Shown: positions 36,711-47,600 of the stretch, piece by piece
Layout of the letters: every line of letters begins with the position of its first letter
Position numbering within the stretch: position 1 is the stretch's first letter
Source of the DNA: Spirodela intermedia
Lineage: Eukaryota > Streptophyta > Magnoliopsida > Alismatales > Araceae
Direction: 5' to 3'
Assembly: GCA_902729315.2 (NCBI GenBank)
Contig: LR746279.1
Span: forward strand, 2,818,501 to 2,882,500
DNA length: 64,000 nucleotides
The notes under the pieces: generated by a model
Databases searched by the model: none
What the model saw: only the letters and a program-made list of their open reading frames with translations
Told to the model about the DNA's origin: nothing
Made by a program: the position numbers and the translations under genes

Positions 36711-38239
36711 CTTCTCGAAATGAACTCAGGTGGGCTGATGAAGGTCGAGTTGGTGCTCTTTCCTCCGTTGTTGAGCCGGATCTCGCTCTCTTTCTCAAAG
36801 TTGCAGCCTCCACTCTTCTTCCTCCCTCGGTCGTCTTCACCGGGTGTGAAGGACATAAATGTCCCTCTGCGACTCGGGACATTCCGGTCTTTCGCCGCCT
36901 ATCGAGAGGAAACCCTCGACTGGTTCAATTCCTCTTCCGCCCGTTCTCGGTTGACCACGCTTGGGCCTGCTAGAGCTCCGCCGCTCCAGCGTTGTTCCTT
37001 CTCTTTTTTTTCCTGGAACTTCGGTCGACGAGTGGAGGTGTCAGGCTGAAGGCGCCGGGTTCCCTTCCATCTTTTTTGCGGCGATCTCCTCTTCCCGACG
37101 GATTTTCAGTCTCATTTTCTTAACGAGGCGGTGAGCTTGACCTGAGGGCGGACGTTGCTTGGGCGGAGGCGTCTTCCTCCCCTTCTCCTGCATTGGGTGA
37201 CCACACCAGAATCATCGGCAAGCACATGGGAAGGTAGCGGCGCGGAGGTAGCTGTGACTTCGTCCCGTTCTTCCTTCTCCTTCTTCACTTCCTCCTATTC
37301 TTTGAAGCCCATCAGGCTATGTGTTTCCTCCCTCCGCGATGGGATCCCTGCGAGGTATTCTTGCCCCCTTGAGACTCGGATGAAAGCATTCTAGGTTTCT
37401 TCAAGCTGTGACGGGACCCCAATCTGTCTTCCTGTGAAAAAAAGCTGTGGGTGACATGTACTTCGTAACCAAAGTCGTAACGGGTAAATTCATTGATGGG
37501 CTCGTGAGATTTTCCTTCAGTTCAAGTATCTCGACTTCGTGGCGATGCTTGGTCTCCCCCAATGTAGTTGACTTCACTAAGTTCTAATTTTTATTTTTTT
37601 TCCTGGGGATGTAGAAGTTCTAGTTTCTACTACGGCTGGCATCTGGGTCAAATGCATATCATGCATTTAAACTAGTACAGACGTGATTTTTCATTTTTTT
37701 TTTTGAAAAATGCCGCTCTGTTGAACCGAATGATGATTTTCCCGAATGCACTTCCTTTTTGCATCAGAGTCAACCCACTCTCTGGCGCTTACTTTTCACA
37801 TCAGAGTCAACCCGCTTGCTCCCTGGCAGTTGCTCAAGCAGCCTGTGTTTGCTTTATTCATTGATGAGCTCGATGGATTATAAAGAGAAGAAACCATCTA
37901 ATTGTTATTTATTTCCGAGCAAGCGAGCCTCCACAACGGTGTTTGTCCTCTCTTCTGAAGTTCAGGGGGGATCTCTCTTGCTGACCATGGTGATGATGAT
38001 GATGATGATGATGAGGAGATCAATGACGGAGCGGATCCGTCTCATTTCTTCTTCTTCCTCCATTTACCCTGCCTTCCGCGCTGTCCTCCTCTCCCGCCAT
38101 GTTACCATGTTACTTCACCATCCATCTAGGAAAAAAAAATAAAAATTCATCCATTTCGTATGAGCATCGTCTTCAAGATGCAGCAGGTGTAATGTATCGT
38201 GGTTTCCGCATTGTGTTCTGATGATGGGTTTTCTGAGTT

Positions 38240-38273
<34 letters not shown>

Positions 38274-38361
38274 CTGAATTCATGAGATGAGCTTCTGTTG
38301 CAGGTTCTGAGCTTCATCGGGGATTCCGGCCTCGATTAGAAGAAGAAGAAGGACAACGATA
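36711..38361. other. GC-rich region and 5' leader upstream of TRM8
   Basis: At about 36.71 kb the sequence switches abruptly from AT-rich to GC-rich and stays so until about 37.4 kb. Short frames on both strands are open, but I recognise none. A TGA/ATG trinucleotide run (37990-38014) and a (GA)n tract (38242-38271) follow. A splice-acceptor-like TTGCAG ends at 38303, so TRM8 probably has a 5' UTR intron. Confidence 0.45.
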
Positions 38362-39241
38362 ATGCTGGAGACAAACAGCCACTCGGGGCGGCTGCCCAGG
38401 AAGCGTTTCTACAGAGCGCGGGCCCACAGCAACCCCCTCAGCGATTCCCACTTCCCAATCCCCATCCGCCCCTCTGACGTGGATTACGCCCAGCACTTCC
38501 CCTCCTTCTTCCCCTCCACTGCGGCCGCCGCCACCGCCACTGCCCCAAAGATCCGCTTCGCCGACATCGGCTGTGGCTTCGGCGGGCTCCTCGTGAAGCT
38601 CTCCACCATGTTCCCCACCACCCTGATGATCGGCATGGAGCTCAGGGACAAGGTGAGCGTCTCTTCTTCTTCTTCTTCTTCTTCTTCTTCTTCTTCTTCT
38701 TCTTCTGCAACTGTTTCCTGCATAATTGGAATTTTTCTTTGTATTGAAAAGGGGTCTTCTTTCTTGCTGAATGGGGGGGCAGGTGACGGAGTACGTGAAG
38801 GAGAGGATCCTGGCGCTGAGGGCGTCCAACCCGGGGCAGTACGAGAACATCTCCGTAGTTCGGACCAACTCGATGAAGTATCTGCCGAATTACTTCGAGA
38901 AGGGGCAGCTCTCGAAGATGTTCTTCCTCTTCCCGGATCCCCACTTTAAGGAGAAGAACCACCGGCGGCGGGTGATCAGCCGCCACCTCCTCGACGAGTA
39001 CGCCTATGCGCTGGAGCTTGGCGGGGTCATCTACACCATCACCGACGTGGAGGAGCTCGGAGAATGGATGCGCTCGTGCATGGAGGAGCACCCGCTGTTC
39101 GAGGCCGTGCCGGAGGAGGAGGTGGACGAAGACCCGGTGGCGGCACTGCTCTGCTCCGCCACCGAGGAGGGCCAGAAGGTGGCCAGGAATGGCGGTGAGA
39201 CCTACCGGGCAGTGTACAGACGTGTGATGCAGAGCGAATGA
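38362..39241 (+). CDS. TRM8: tRNA (guanine(46)-N(7))-methyltransferase, TRM8/METTL1 type, two exons
   Basis: Exon 1 is 38362-38652 and exon 2 is 38783-39241; both junctions are GT-AG in phase 0, giving 249 residues, as in Arabidopsis. The N-terminus has LPRKRFYRARAHSNPLSDSH, characteristic of the family. The SAM-binding motif DIGCGFGG is at about residues 68-75. The signature PDPHFKEKNHRRR lies at about 148-160, and TITDVEELGEWM follows. The enzyme methylates N7 of G46 in tRNA variable loops with S-adenosylmethionine, normally with the WD-repeat partner TRM82/WDR4. It lacks an obvious plastid transit peptide, so the nucleo-cytosolic form is likely. The 130-base intron opens with a (CTT)n run of about 15 units. 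Nothing in the coding region is broken. Confidence 0.94.
38661..38706. repeat. (CTT)n trinucleotide microsatellite inside the TRM8 intron
   Basis: About 15 uninterrupted CTT units starting 8 bases after the 5' splice site, filling a third of the 130-base intron. Confidence 0.95.
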
Positions 39242-40105
39242 AGGCTGCCTTTCGTGGGATTATGTTATTTAGATGATGATTTTATGTCGTCTTGATGCTG
39301 TTGACCTTTTTTTGGGGAAAAAAAAGTTCTGAGGATTGGTTGACTTTTGGGAGGTTTTTCCGTGTAGCTATGAGCATATTATGAAACAAAGTCAGCAAAC
39401 TTTCTCCCTCTCTGTCGTTCATTTGTATCAGACTGAGCTAAGCTTAAATAACCATTTTGTAAGGGTTCTTTTCCAATTATAGGGGGGCTCTAAAAGATGT
39501 CTGAGGTTGACTTTCTGGGAGGCTTATCCGGTGAACACCTTGGCTTTATGGGTATACTAGATTAAGAACCCATCAAAATACACAGGCAACGAAACCTCAG
39601 ATCCGCATCCCAGCCTGGAAAGTCAACCACATTTCTTTGAAATGGTCAGAATCAAGCTGTTCTGGAAGATGAGAACTTGAATTCGGTCAACCCAAGAAAG
39701 AAAAAGACAAAAGAAGAAAAGAGAAACAAAACAAGACTGTTTCTATGATTAGTTCCTTCCCTGAAGAAACATCAATAACCACGGAAGATCCAGACGGCAT
39801 AGCCTCATGCTTTTTCCAATTGGGTCTTCGAAAACCGTAATTCCAGAAGATGACGCTTCAGTTCTGACAGCAGAGACTTTCTACCATGCCACTGATGACT
39901 AAAAAGATGCCAAATAAAAAAATAAAAAAAAAATCTGGCGATGCAGGTTATTTTCTTTGTACAAAAAAAGGTTGATTTAATTACTTTAACCCATTTCTTC
40001 GATCAAATTTTATAAATTATCTGACGACAAGCTCGAGTAGTTTTCTGTTGATGGAATGATGATCACAGAGCAGACTAGGGGCGTCTGATGAGAATCAAGA
40101 GATGC
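39242..40105. other. Convergent 3' flanks of TRM8 and the EMB506-like gene
   Basis: The two genes end tail to tail 864 bases apart. The interval holds their 3' UTRs; no further gene or repeat is evident. Confidence 0.7.
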
Positions 40106-43008
40106 TCAGAGCTCCCTGTTTGCAGGAACGAGCTTGAGGAGCTTGGCAAGCTCGTAGGACTTGAAGTCCTTCCCATAGCACAAGCTGAGGTCCAGAGGGG
40201 TCTTTCCATCCTGAAGCAACAGAGGAAATTAGAGAGAATTTGAAGCTCCTTCATGAAACCTAATTAGGCATAAATTTCTGATTAATACCTTTGAATTGGA
40301 CAAAAAAGGGGAATCTACCCACAAAGTTAACTTCCCAAGATCTTTTGCAAAATAATACAGATTAAAATTATGCAATTTTATTCATTCATCCATAATCCAT
40401 GAGTTAGCCTGTTCGATCTGTTCTTGGCCGGCTCATTAACTTTCGAATTGTCTAATTAATACATTCCATATTATGCAATAGTCAATAAATATTACACGGG
40501 TGTCCTTCATACATATTAATTAGGCATGAATTTAAAATTAATCCCATTAAAGTGCACAACGTGTGAATCCTCATAAAAAGTCAACTCACAGATAAAAGAC
40601 AGGTATAATCAGCTACCAATAATTCCTTAATGCCATAAATAATTACCTTATTTCTTCTGTTCTTGTCAGCCCCATTGACCAATAATACCTTAGCAATATC
40701 TCTAGACCTACCCTGAATTGCAAGATGCAGGGGGGTCCAACCCTCCTGTGGATGAACAACACAAAAAAAAACGGTAAATAAAAAATGAAACCGTACTCTT
40801 CAAAATGAAAAATATTTCCATACACTAGAGTCGATGTCACCCACATTATCAGCAACATTTACATCGACCTTATATTTTATCAGTAGCTTGACTGTCTGCA
40901 TGGCACCAACTTGAACTGCATGATGCAGTGGAGTAGCCCCATCCTGAAAAATAAATTGAAAGCTTAAATAATACATGATTTCATTATTTTTAATAATTCA
41001 AGGCCAGATATGATCAACTCACCCTATCTCTGACATGTGGGTTGGCCCCTCTCCTCAGGAGATGACTAATAACCGCCTCTTTCTTACCAATTACTGCCCG
41101 GTGGAGGGTCGTCAAACCATCCTGTAATACTGAAGGTACTCAGGACTTACACATTTTGGATAAATTAGAAGTAGATTCGAGGTAACTTAAAGAAAAATAT
41201 AATACCTTATCAATGGCATCAATGTCTAAGCCATTCTGGAGAAGGACACCCATGAAGGGTATCTGCCCGGACAGTGCCCGAGTATGGAATGGTCTCCATT
41301 TATTCTGCATCAAAGTAGAACGATATTGAGCACATATTCCTATTAATGGAATCTACTAAATTAGGTCTGTTTCATGTTCTTGAGTATCACTGACGAAATG
41401 ACCCCCAGGGAAAAACAAAGATCAGAGCTTTAAGAACTCAACGCAAGATATTATGCTGAGATCGGGGAATTTATTCTGCTCCAAAATTGCCTTCTCTTCT
41501 GGATTTAGCAGTAAGTCAACCTCTGCAAGGTTCAGGATAAAAAATCTCAGTTGGCTTCATCTTTTTCATAAAAAAAGCTCCAAAGGTTCAGAAAGATGGA
41601 GTACATAAATGGGATCATTTATTTAACATCTGGGTCATTCAAGATATCATATTCTCAATATCCTCATTTTCCTAAACTCATCTTGAAATAATTAATCATG
41701 TTAAATAATCATTATTTCCCGGAATATACCATAATTTCATCACCCTTCTTAATTGCATGAAAAATTGAAAGAAAACAAAATCAGTAAGCATTTTCCAAGA
41801 CGATGAACTACTGTAGCAAACAACCAGGAACTGATAGAAACATCATCAGGGTATTCATGTAGAGACAACTGGGCTAAGGAACATATTTTGCACCAGAATG
41901 ATGTCTATTCGGAGGAATCCAAATTCAACAAAGGAAAAGAATATGGTGCTCCAAATTACTTTGACGATTTTCTGAAGAAGAAAAAGCTAAAACTAGATGC
42001 AAAAACGAACTTTGAAGTGAGAAAAATTATTCTCTATTTCACCTAAGTGTGCTCATTATGCACTCATTACAGGTGATTTTTTCCTAAATTTTATGAGAAA
42101 AATCAACCAGATGAACGATCAAACTTTGAAGTTAGAATAATTTCCATTGATTTCACCCAAGTATGCCATTATGCACTCAACATTGGCGAGTTATAATAAA
42201 CTCTTATCATTAAAATCCTAGGCTCTTATTATATCAGTAAAATAATATTAGCCATTTAAATGATGAGCCCGGAACTCTCAAATAAACCTTTTTCGGATGT
42301 CTACCATGGACTCAGTTGACTTCCTCGTTTCCCATCAATTGTACAGATGATGACCTTTTAGAGAAGAAGCCATTTATAGTAAAAGGGCCACAGTAGATGT
42401 TTCTTTTCTGTCATTAAACCCACCAGTATGACCTTCACTTCTGCAGGATTTCATAGCTCTGATGATTTAACCTTGTCACATTTTCAGTCATTGCAAATGA
42501 TTTGGAGACAAATTAAACGAATGTAAGCCTGGAGCTATGCAAAGGTTTTAACATAAGTGGGATGGTAAAACGGGATTCCAAAGAGAAGGAAAATAAAGGG
42601 ACCATGGCGAAGTCGCTCGTATTCAGAAGCATAGTCCGTGGAAGCATAGGCAGCCTTCTCTGAGTTGACCCTCGCTACTTCTCCGGCCGCCTTGTCTCCT
42701 TGCTCTTCGTCCTCGTCTTCCTCCCCGTTCATCTCTTCGAACTCACTGCCGTACCCATCGTCAGGTTCCTCCCAGAATCCTCCTGAAGGATAAGCCCGGA
42801 TGAGCCAGCTCCTCAGTGACGCGCCGGCCAAGGAACGCCGCGACGGCGAAAGGGTGAGCCCAGGAAGACGAAAGACAGAAGAAGAAGCGTCAGAGGCGGC
42901 CTTGGATGACGCCAAAGCCACCAGGCGGCGGAATTCGTGAGGAGAGCAAGACGAGCGGGCCGGCCCCGCCGCGGCCGCCGGCCACCCGGCCGCCGGAGAG
43001 AGCGCCAT
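40106..43008 (-). CDS. EMB506: Plastid ankyrin-repeat protein, EMB506-like, seven exons
   Basis: Exons (5' to 3'): 42603-43008, 41443-41522, 41206-41304, 41023-41121, 40845-40943, 40647-40745, 40106-40210. Joined, they give 328 residues (about 315 in Arabidopsis EMB506). The N-terminus is Ala/Ser/Arg-rich without acids until about residue 75, as in a plastid transit peptide. An acidic block ([13 protein letters not shown]) follows, then [17 protein letters not shown], the family hallmark. Exons 3-6 are each exactly 99 bases, phase 0, and each encodes one 33-residue ankyrin unit ([58 protein letters not shown]). The last exon gives [23 protein letters not shown]506 and its partner AKRP act in plastid development and embryogenesis. 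A protein-protein scaffold role is inferred from the family. Confidence 0.93.
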
Positions 43009-44479
43009 GGCGACTGAACTCCAGCGACTACAAGGATAAAGGTGAGCTTTTTACTGCGCACTGCGATTGCGTCTTTTTCTCTAAAAATGACAGATATTTC
43101 ATTATTAATTATTCATTAATTTTTAAATTTGGCAAGATATTCCTAAGAAATATATATATTATAAATATTGAATCTTTGAAAAAAATTTAATGTTTCTATA
43201 TTATCCATTTGGATTATCTAAAGTGGAGATTCTACTAGAACAGTTAAACATTTTATAAGAATTTAAAATTCTCTAAAAAAATTCAGAAAATCATATCCTC
43301 AATTATGTACCTTAGATCCTATAAGTGGCAATAAGAAAGTCAACATGTAGGTATGGTTGTTACTGGGTCGAGTTGACCTCATTTTTAACACATTCAAACC
43401 CAACTAGGCAAGGAAAATGTTTTTCATATGTAAGGTCAAAGGGATCATTGACATTTCTTATTGTCAACTCTGGGTAGTATAGAAGTCAAGGGGTTTTGCA
43501 AACTATCAACAAAATCTACCAATGATAATACAAATTTCTTGAGAACTCGAAAGTTATTAACGATGATCGTTGACTTTGACCAAAACCTGGAGAAAAATCG
43601 CTGGGCCGGGCCATGATACTTCGGGCTTACCTGGCCCATTAACAGCAACAGATTGCGAGGTCTGGTGATTGCTGGGCCCGTTTGGGCTGAATAAGGTCGA
43701 GCCCTGGCTCCTGAGAGAGGAAGGCCTGGCCTACCTGGACCAGCCCAGGGCCCAGTTAGGTCCACTGGGCCCTACATGTCAGAAGCCGCCTACCTGGGCC
43801 AGCCAGGGCCCATTTTGGTCCACTGGGTTAGTCCGACGTGGGCCCGGTTGAAAGGGACCGGTTCACAGTACGTGTACTGCCGGTTCGGAGGATTCATGAG
43901 GGTGGGGCCCAGAACTCACGTGGTGGACTCCCCGCTCCCTCGACTCGAATGTCAAAAAGCCGAAGCTACAGCTTATGTGGGCGACGAACGGAGGGGGACC
44001 ATCGCATCGGACCGGTCCGGTCCGGTCCGGACAAGGCCGAGCCTTCCTGCTGTCGTCGTTGCGTGCCCCACCCTCACGTGCTCCCCTTCCCGTCTGCACA
44101 CCACCCCAGGATCTGCGCCCTTCATCATCCCAATAAGAAATAATAATAATAATAAATAAATACACCTCAATTAATATTTACTCGTCATAATTATCCTAGA
44201 TAAATGCCTAAACATATGGATATGTTTACTGCTTTAAGACCATCTTGACCCATCATCTCTCTCTCTTAAACAAGCAAATACATAACATAAATATATCCGT
44301 TGTAAACCTCTCTCTTTGGCTATATCCTAAAACGGCTCTTCATCCCTCTTATTGTCCGTGTTTGGCAGCAGATCTGCGAGGGTTCTCTCTCTCTCTCTCG
44401 CTACGAGCCATTTCGTCTAGGAGGTGGTGGTGGTGGTGGTGGCGGATCTCTCCGGGGGTTCTGCTTCAAAAGGTCTAAG
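43009..44479. promoter_or_regulatory. Bidirectional intergenic region between EMB506-like and peroxidase genes
   Basis: The two genes are divergent, so this interval holds both promoters. 43.05-43.55 kb is AT-rich. 43.60-43.86 kb is crowded with TGGGCC/GGCCCA (site II-like) words, in part through a 59-bp tandem duplication (CTACCTGG at 43731 and 43790). A GGTCC pentamer run lies at 44011-44030, an (AAT)n run at about 44142-44158, and a (CT)n tract at 44380-44399 followed by (GGT)n just before the peroxidase ATG. Confidence 0.55.
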
Positions 44480-45472
44480 ATGGGTGGGTCAGTGGCGGCG
44501 GCGCTGCTGGGGGTGGTTGTGGTGGTGGTGGGGGCGGCAATGGCGGAGGGGAAGCTGGCGGTGGACTACTACGCGGCGAGCTGCCCGCGGGCGGCAGAGA
44601 TCGTCTCAGAGACGGTGGTGAGCAAGCAGATCGCGAGCCCCACCACGGCGGCGGGGACCCTGCGGGTCTTCTTCCACGACTGCTTCCTCGATGGTTGCGA
44701 CGGCTCCGTGCTCGTCTCCTCCACCGCCTTCCACCGCGCCGAGCGCGACGCCGACATCAATCTCTCCCTCCCCGGCGACGCCTTCGACCTCGTCGTCCGC
44801 GCCAAGACCGCCGTCGAGCTCGCCTGCCCCGGCATCGTCTCCTGCGCCGACATCCTCGCCCTCGCCACCCGCGACCTCCTCACCATGCTCGGCGGCCCCT
44901 TCTTCCCCGTCCGCCTAGGCCGCAGGGACAGCCTCGTCTCCCGTGCCGACCTCGCCGCCGCGCGCCTCCCCCTCGCCAACGCCACCGTCTCCCAGCTCAT
45001 CGAGCTATTCGCGCAGCGCGGCTTCTCGGCGCGGGAGCTCGTCGCGCTGTCCGGCGCGCACACCGTCGGGTTTGCGCACTGCAAGGAGTTCGCAGCACGG
45101 GTGGGCCTGGACGGTGGCGGCGCGGCCGATGCGGCGGCGGAGCCGCGGTATGCGGAAGCGGTGAGGAGGGCCTGCGCGGACTACCGCAGCAGGCCCACGG
45201 TGGCGGTGTTCAACGACGTCATGACGCCGAACAAGTTCGACAATGTGTACTTCCAGAATTTGAGGAGGGGGATGGGGCTGTTGGGGACGGACCAGGCGCT
45301 GGCGGGGGACCCCAGGACGAGGCCGTTCGTGGAGCTCTACGCCGCCGATGAGGGCGTCTTTTTCAGGGACTTTGCTCGCGCCATTGAGAAGCTCAGCGTG
45401 TACGGGGTCAAGACCGGCGGCCAAGGGGAGGTCCGGCGGCGCTGCGATCAGTTCAATGGCTTCACCACCTGA
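44480..45472 (+). CDS. Class III secretory peroxidase, PRX31/41/63 group, intronless
   Basis: A single open frame of 330 residues. A hydrophobic signal peptide (about 1-22) is followed by LAVDYYAASCPRAAEI. The distal heme site RVFFHDCF has Arg62 and His66; the proximal heme His is in ALSGAHTVG (His194). All eight cysteines of the four conserved disulfides are present (35, 68, 73, 116, 122, 201, 232, 322). SSTAFHRAERDADINLSLPGD and FNDVMTPNKFDNVY place it with Arabidopsis PRX31, 41 and 63. It is an apoplastic heme enzyme that oxidises phenolics with H2O2, in lignification or wall cross-linking. Most plant class III peroxidase genes have introns; this one has none, consistent with its group. 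The gene is very GC-rich, and long antisense and shifted frames are by-products of that. No defect is visible. Confidence 0.94.
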   Translation: MGGSVAAALLGVVVVVVGAAMAEGKLAVDYYAASCPRAAEIVSETVVSKQIASPTTAAGTLRVFFHDCFLDGCDGSVLVSSTAFHRAERDADINLSLPGDAFDLVVRAKTAVELACPGIVSCADILALATRDLLTMLGGPFFPVRLGRRDSLVSRADLAAARLPLANATVSQLIELFAQRGFSARELVALSGAHTVGFAHCKEFAARVGLDGGGAADAAAEPRYAEAVRRACADYRSRPTVAVFNDVMTPNKFDNVYFQNLRRGMGLLGTDQALAGDPRTRPFVELYAADEGVFFRDFARAIEKLSVYGVKTGGQGEVRRRCDQFNGFTT

Positions 45473-46480
45473 GCAAATTCAACTGCTTTCTTCTTCCATC
45501 GAAGCAGCAAAAGATCCTTCCTTTTCTCCTCCCTCCATGTAATCTTCCGATTCCTCACCATTGATTCTTTCCCTCCCCCTCTTCCCCACCCTTGATAGGC
45601 CACCGCCATGGAAGGAGCCCAATTGCCGCCCAGATCTTTCGTTTTTCCGCGAAATTATTGAGACCCAGAGAGCTCTAGAGAGAGAGAGAGAGATCTGGCA
45701 TGGCCATCGGCGTCGTTCTTCTGAGTGATTAGAAATTGGGCTTTTGGGTATTATTATTGGTGGTGTTGTCGTTTTTTTTCTGGATGATTTGATCGAGAGA
45801 GAGGTTGATGGGCGGATTGGTCGATGTGACGGAAATCCAACCTGCTGTCAGTCGGCTGGCGCTGCCGTTCGTGACCACCGACGCTAAGCTGTTCAAGGTA
45901 GACGATCCTCTCTCTCTCACTCTACATCTCTTTCTCTCTCTACATTTACATATCCATCCATCCATCCAAAAATCTTGTGTTAATTGACGACGAAATGTGT
46001 TTATGTGGGTTGGTCTCTCTAGCAAGGTTCCAACTACTTCCTTCTCTCTCTCTCTCTCTCTCCCTAACCCTTTCCACAAGAGTTCTACATGCTACTCTCT
46101 CTATCTCTCTCTTTATCTCTAAAATCTTACCGTCCATGGATAATAAGGGTATCTCCCCAATATTCCTAAAATCGACTCCATTAGATTTGATATGTGGGCC
46201 ATTTAAATTAGTATAGGTATCAATCACCCAGGTTAGCTCGAGGTGACATAAGGAGTAGGTGCTACTTTTTAGTTCATTTCTTATAGTTTGGTATTTATGT
46301 ATATATCCTTCTCTTGGCTTCGAGTCATATGGGGTCTACAAATAATCTACACACATTCAGAGGATAACATTAATATGCGACCTTTCTACGTCCTTTCTAC
46401 ATAAAACACTTCACGTGCCTGTTTCAAAAGCCTGATTTCGTGGAATCACTGAATCTCATGTAGCAATGTAGAGAGAAAGT

Positions 46481-46481
<1 letters not shown>

Positions 46482-46571
<90 letters not shown>
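46482..46571. repeat. 90-base pure (GA)n microsatellite
   Basis: About 45 uninterrupted GA units, the longest perfect dinucleotide tract in the window. Confidence 0.97.
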
Positions 46572-46574
<3 letters not shown>

Positions 46575-47213
46575 ATTTTCTGGTCAGGAACCCTAAAGAG
46601 GAAGCCGAAGGGCCCTGGGCCCAGATCTCAGTCTCAAAATAGGCGAGTACAGAGAGGAATCGGGCCTGGGCTCGATGTAGGTTCTGGCCATGAGCTCATT
46701 TCTTGGGCTTTTCTTCTAGTTTCATTTAGCAAGCCCGGCCCAAAGCGGCAGCGGGGCCAGCGAAACCCTAAAATAGGCGTATCTATACACTTCTTCCAGG
46801 AGGAAACTGTATTATGGTTCCTAAAATGTGGGAGTTTAACGGAGGAAATGTTGATGATTACCGGAAATTGTCGGTGACCACCGGCTTTTCTACTTTGTAG
46901 GGTATAAATCTGTCGGGGTAAATGGGGAATATCCCCTCCCCAAAGATGCCAGCGCCAAGGTATTTAATGGCGGCACCGACGATCTTGCTTATGCAATGAA
47001 TAGCCGTTGGTGGTTGGTCGGGTCACATCCAGTTTATGAGACCATTAATGGAGAGAACTATCCCCCTTCATAGTCATTTGACTACAAGGTCGCTCTTTGT
47101 ATGTAAATCCATAATATTCAAAGAGACAGGACCCCCCCCCCCCCCCTTCTCTCTCCTCTTGAAAAAAGGCACTCGGTTGAGATTCATTCTGCTCACAGGT
47201 GCCGTCTGCCTAC

Positions 47214-47261
<48 letters not shown>

Positions 47262-47504
47262 GTAGGCATGTCTCCTTCCATGACAAGCTGTAGAGCACGA
47301 TGAACTCATGAAGCCATAAAATCGCCGAGTGTCACGCGTTAAAGTGAATCTTTTGTTGTGGCGTCCGTCACTCTCTCCGAGGCCAAAAATTCCCACAATT
47401 ATGCACATTATTAACCTTTGTGACTTGTATTCTGTATTGAGGGCCCTTTGCATTCACCTTGGGTTGAGAAAGAGAGTAGATGAAGCTATGAGAAGTGTGG
47501 AAAG

Positions 47505-47505
<1 letters not shown>

Positions 47506-47590
<85 letters not shown>
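47506..47590. repeat. Compound (GT)n-(GA)n microsatellite
   Basis: About 26 GT units run directly into about 17 GA units without a break. GT tracts are otherwise absent from this window. Confidence 0.97.
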
Positions 47591-47594
<4 letters not shown>

Positions 47595-47600
47595 AATAAC

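Larger units (their letters stand above)
45473..47600. other. Peroxidase 3' flank and microsatellite-rich intergenic region
   Basis: After the 3' UTR come CT tracts (about 45.91-46.11 kb), a 90-base pure (GA)n tract (46482-46571), and a block with site II words and an AAACCCTAAA telo-box near 46.76 kb. A run of 15 C lies at 47132-47146, a (CT)n tract at 47217-47259, and compound (GT)n-(GA)n at 47506-47590. A short frame at 45805-45987 (MMGGLVDVTEIQPAVSRLA) has protein-like composition up to a GT-AG-type donor at 45898 but no recognised family. Confidence 0.5.

Noticed and set aside
37759-38142. 127-codon frame with a Met run upstream of TRM8
   Set aside because: The Met run comes from a TGA/ATG trinucleotide repeat and nothing resembles a known protein; probably 5' leader or intron of TRM8.
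38314-39091. Minus-strand frames with Glu/Lys/Arg runs opposite TRM8
   Set aside because: The runs are translations of the intronic CTT array; TRM8 on the plus strand explains the region.
44569-45084. 171-codon antisense frame in the peroxidase gene
   Set aside because: A by-product of the very high GC at third positions of the peroxidase; no family resemblance, while the sense frame has all catalytic residues.
46479-46877. 132-codon frame starting in (RE)n
   Set aside because: The first third is a translated GA repeat; the rest has promoter-like words and no protein family.
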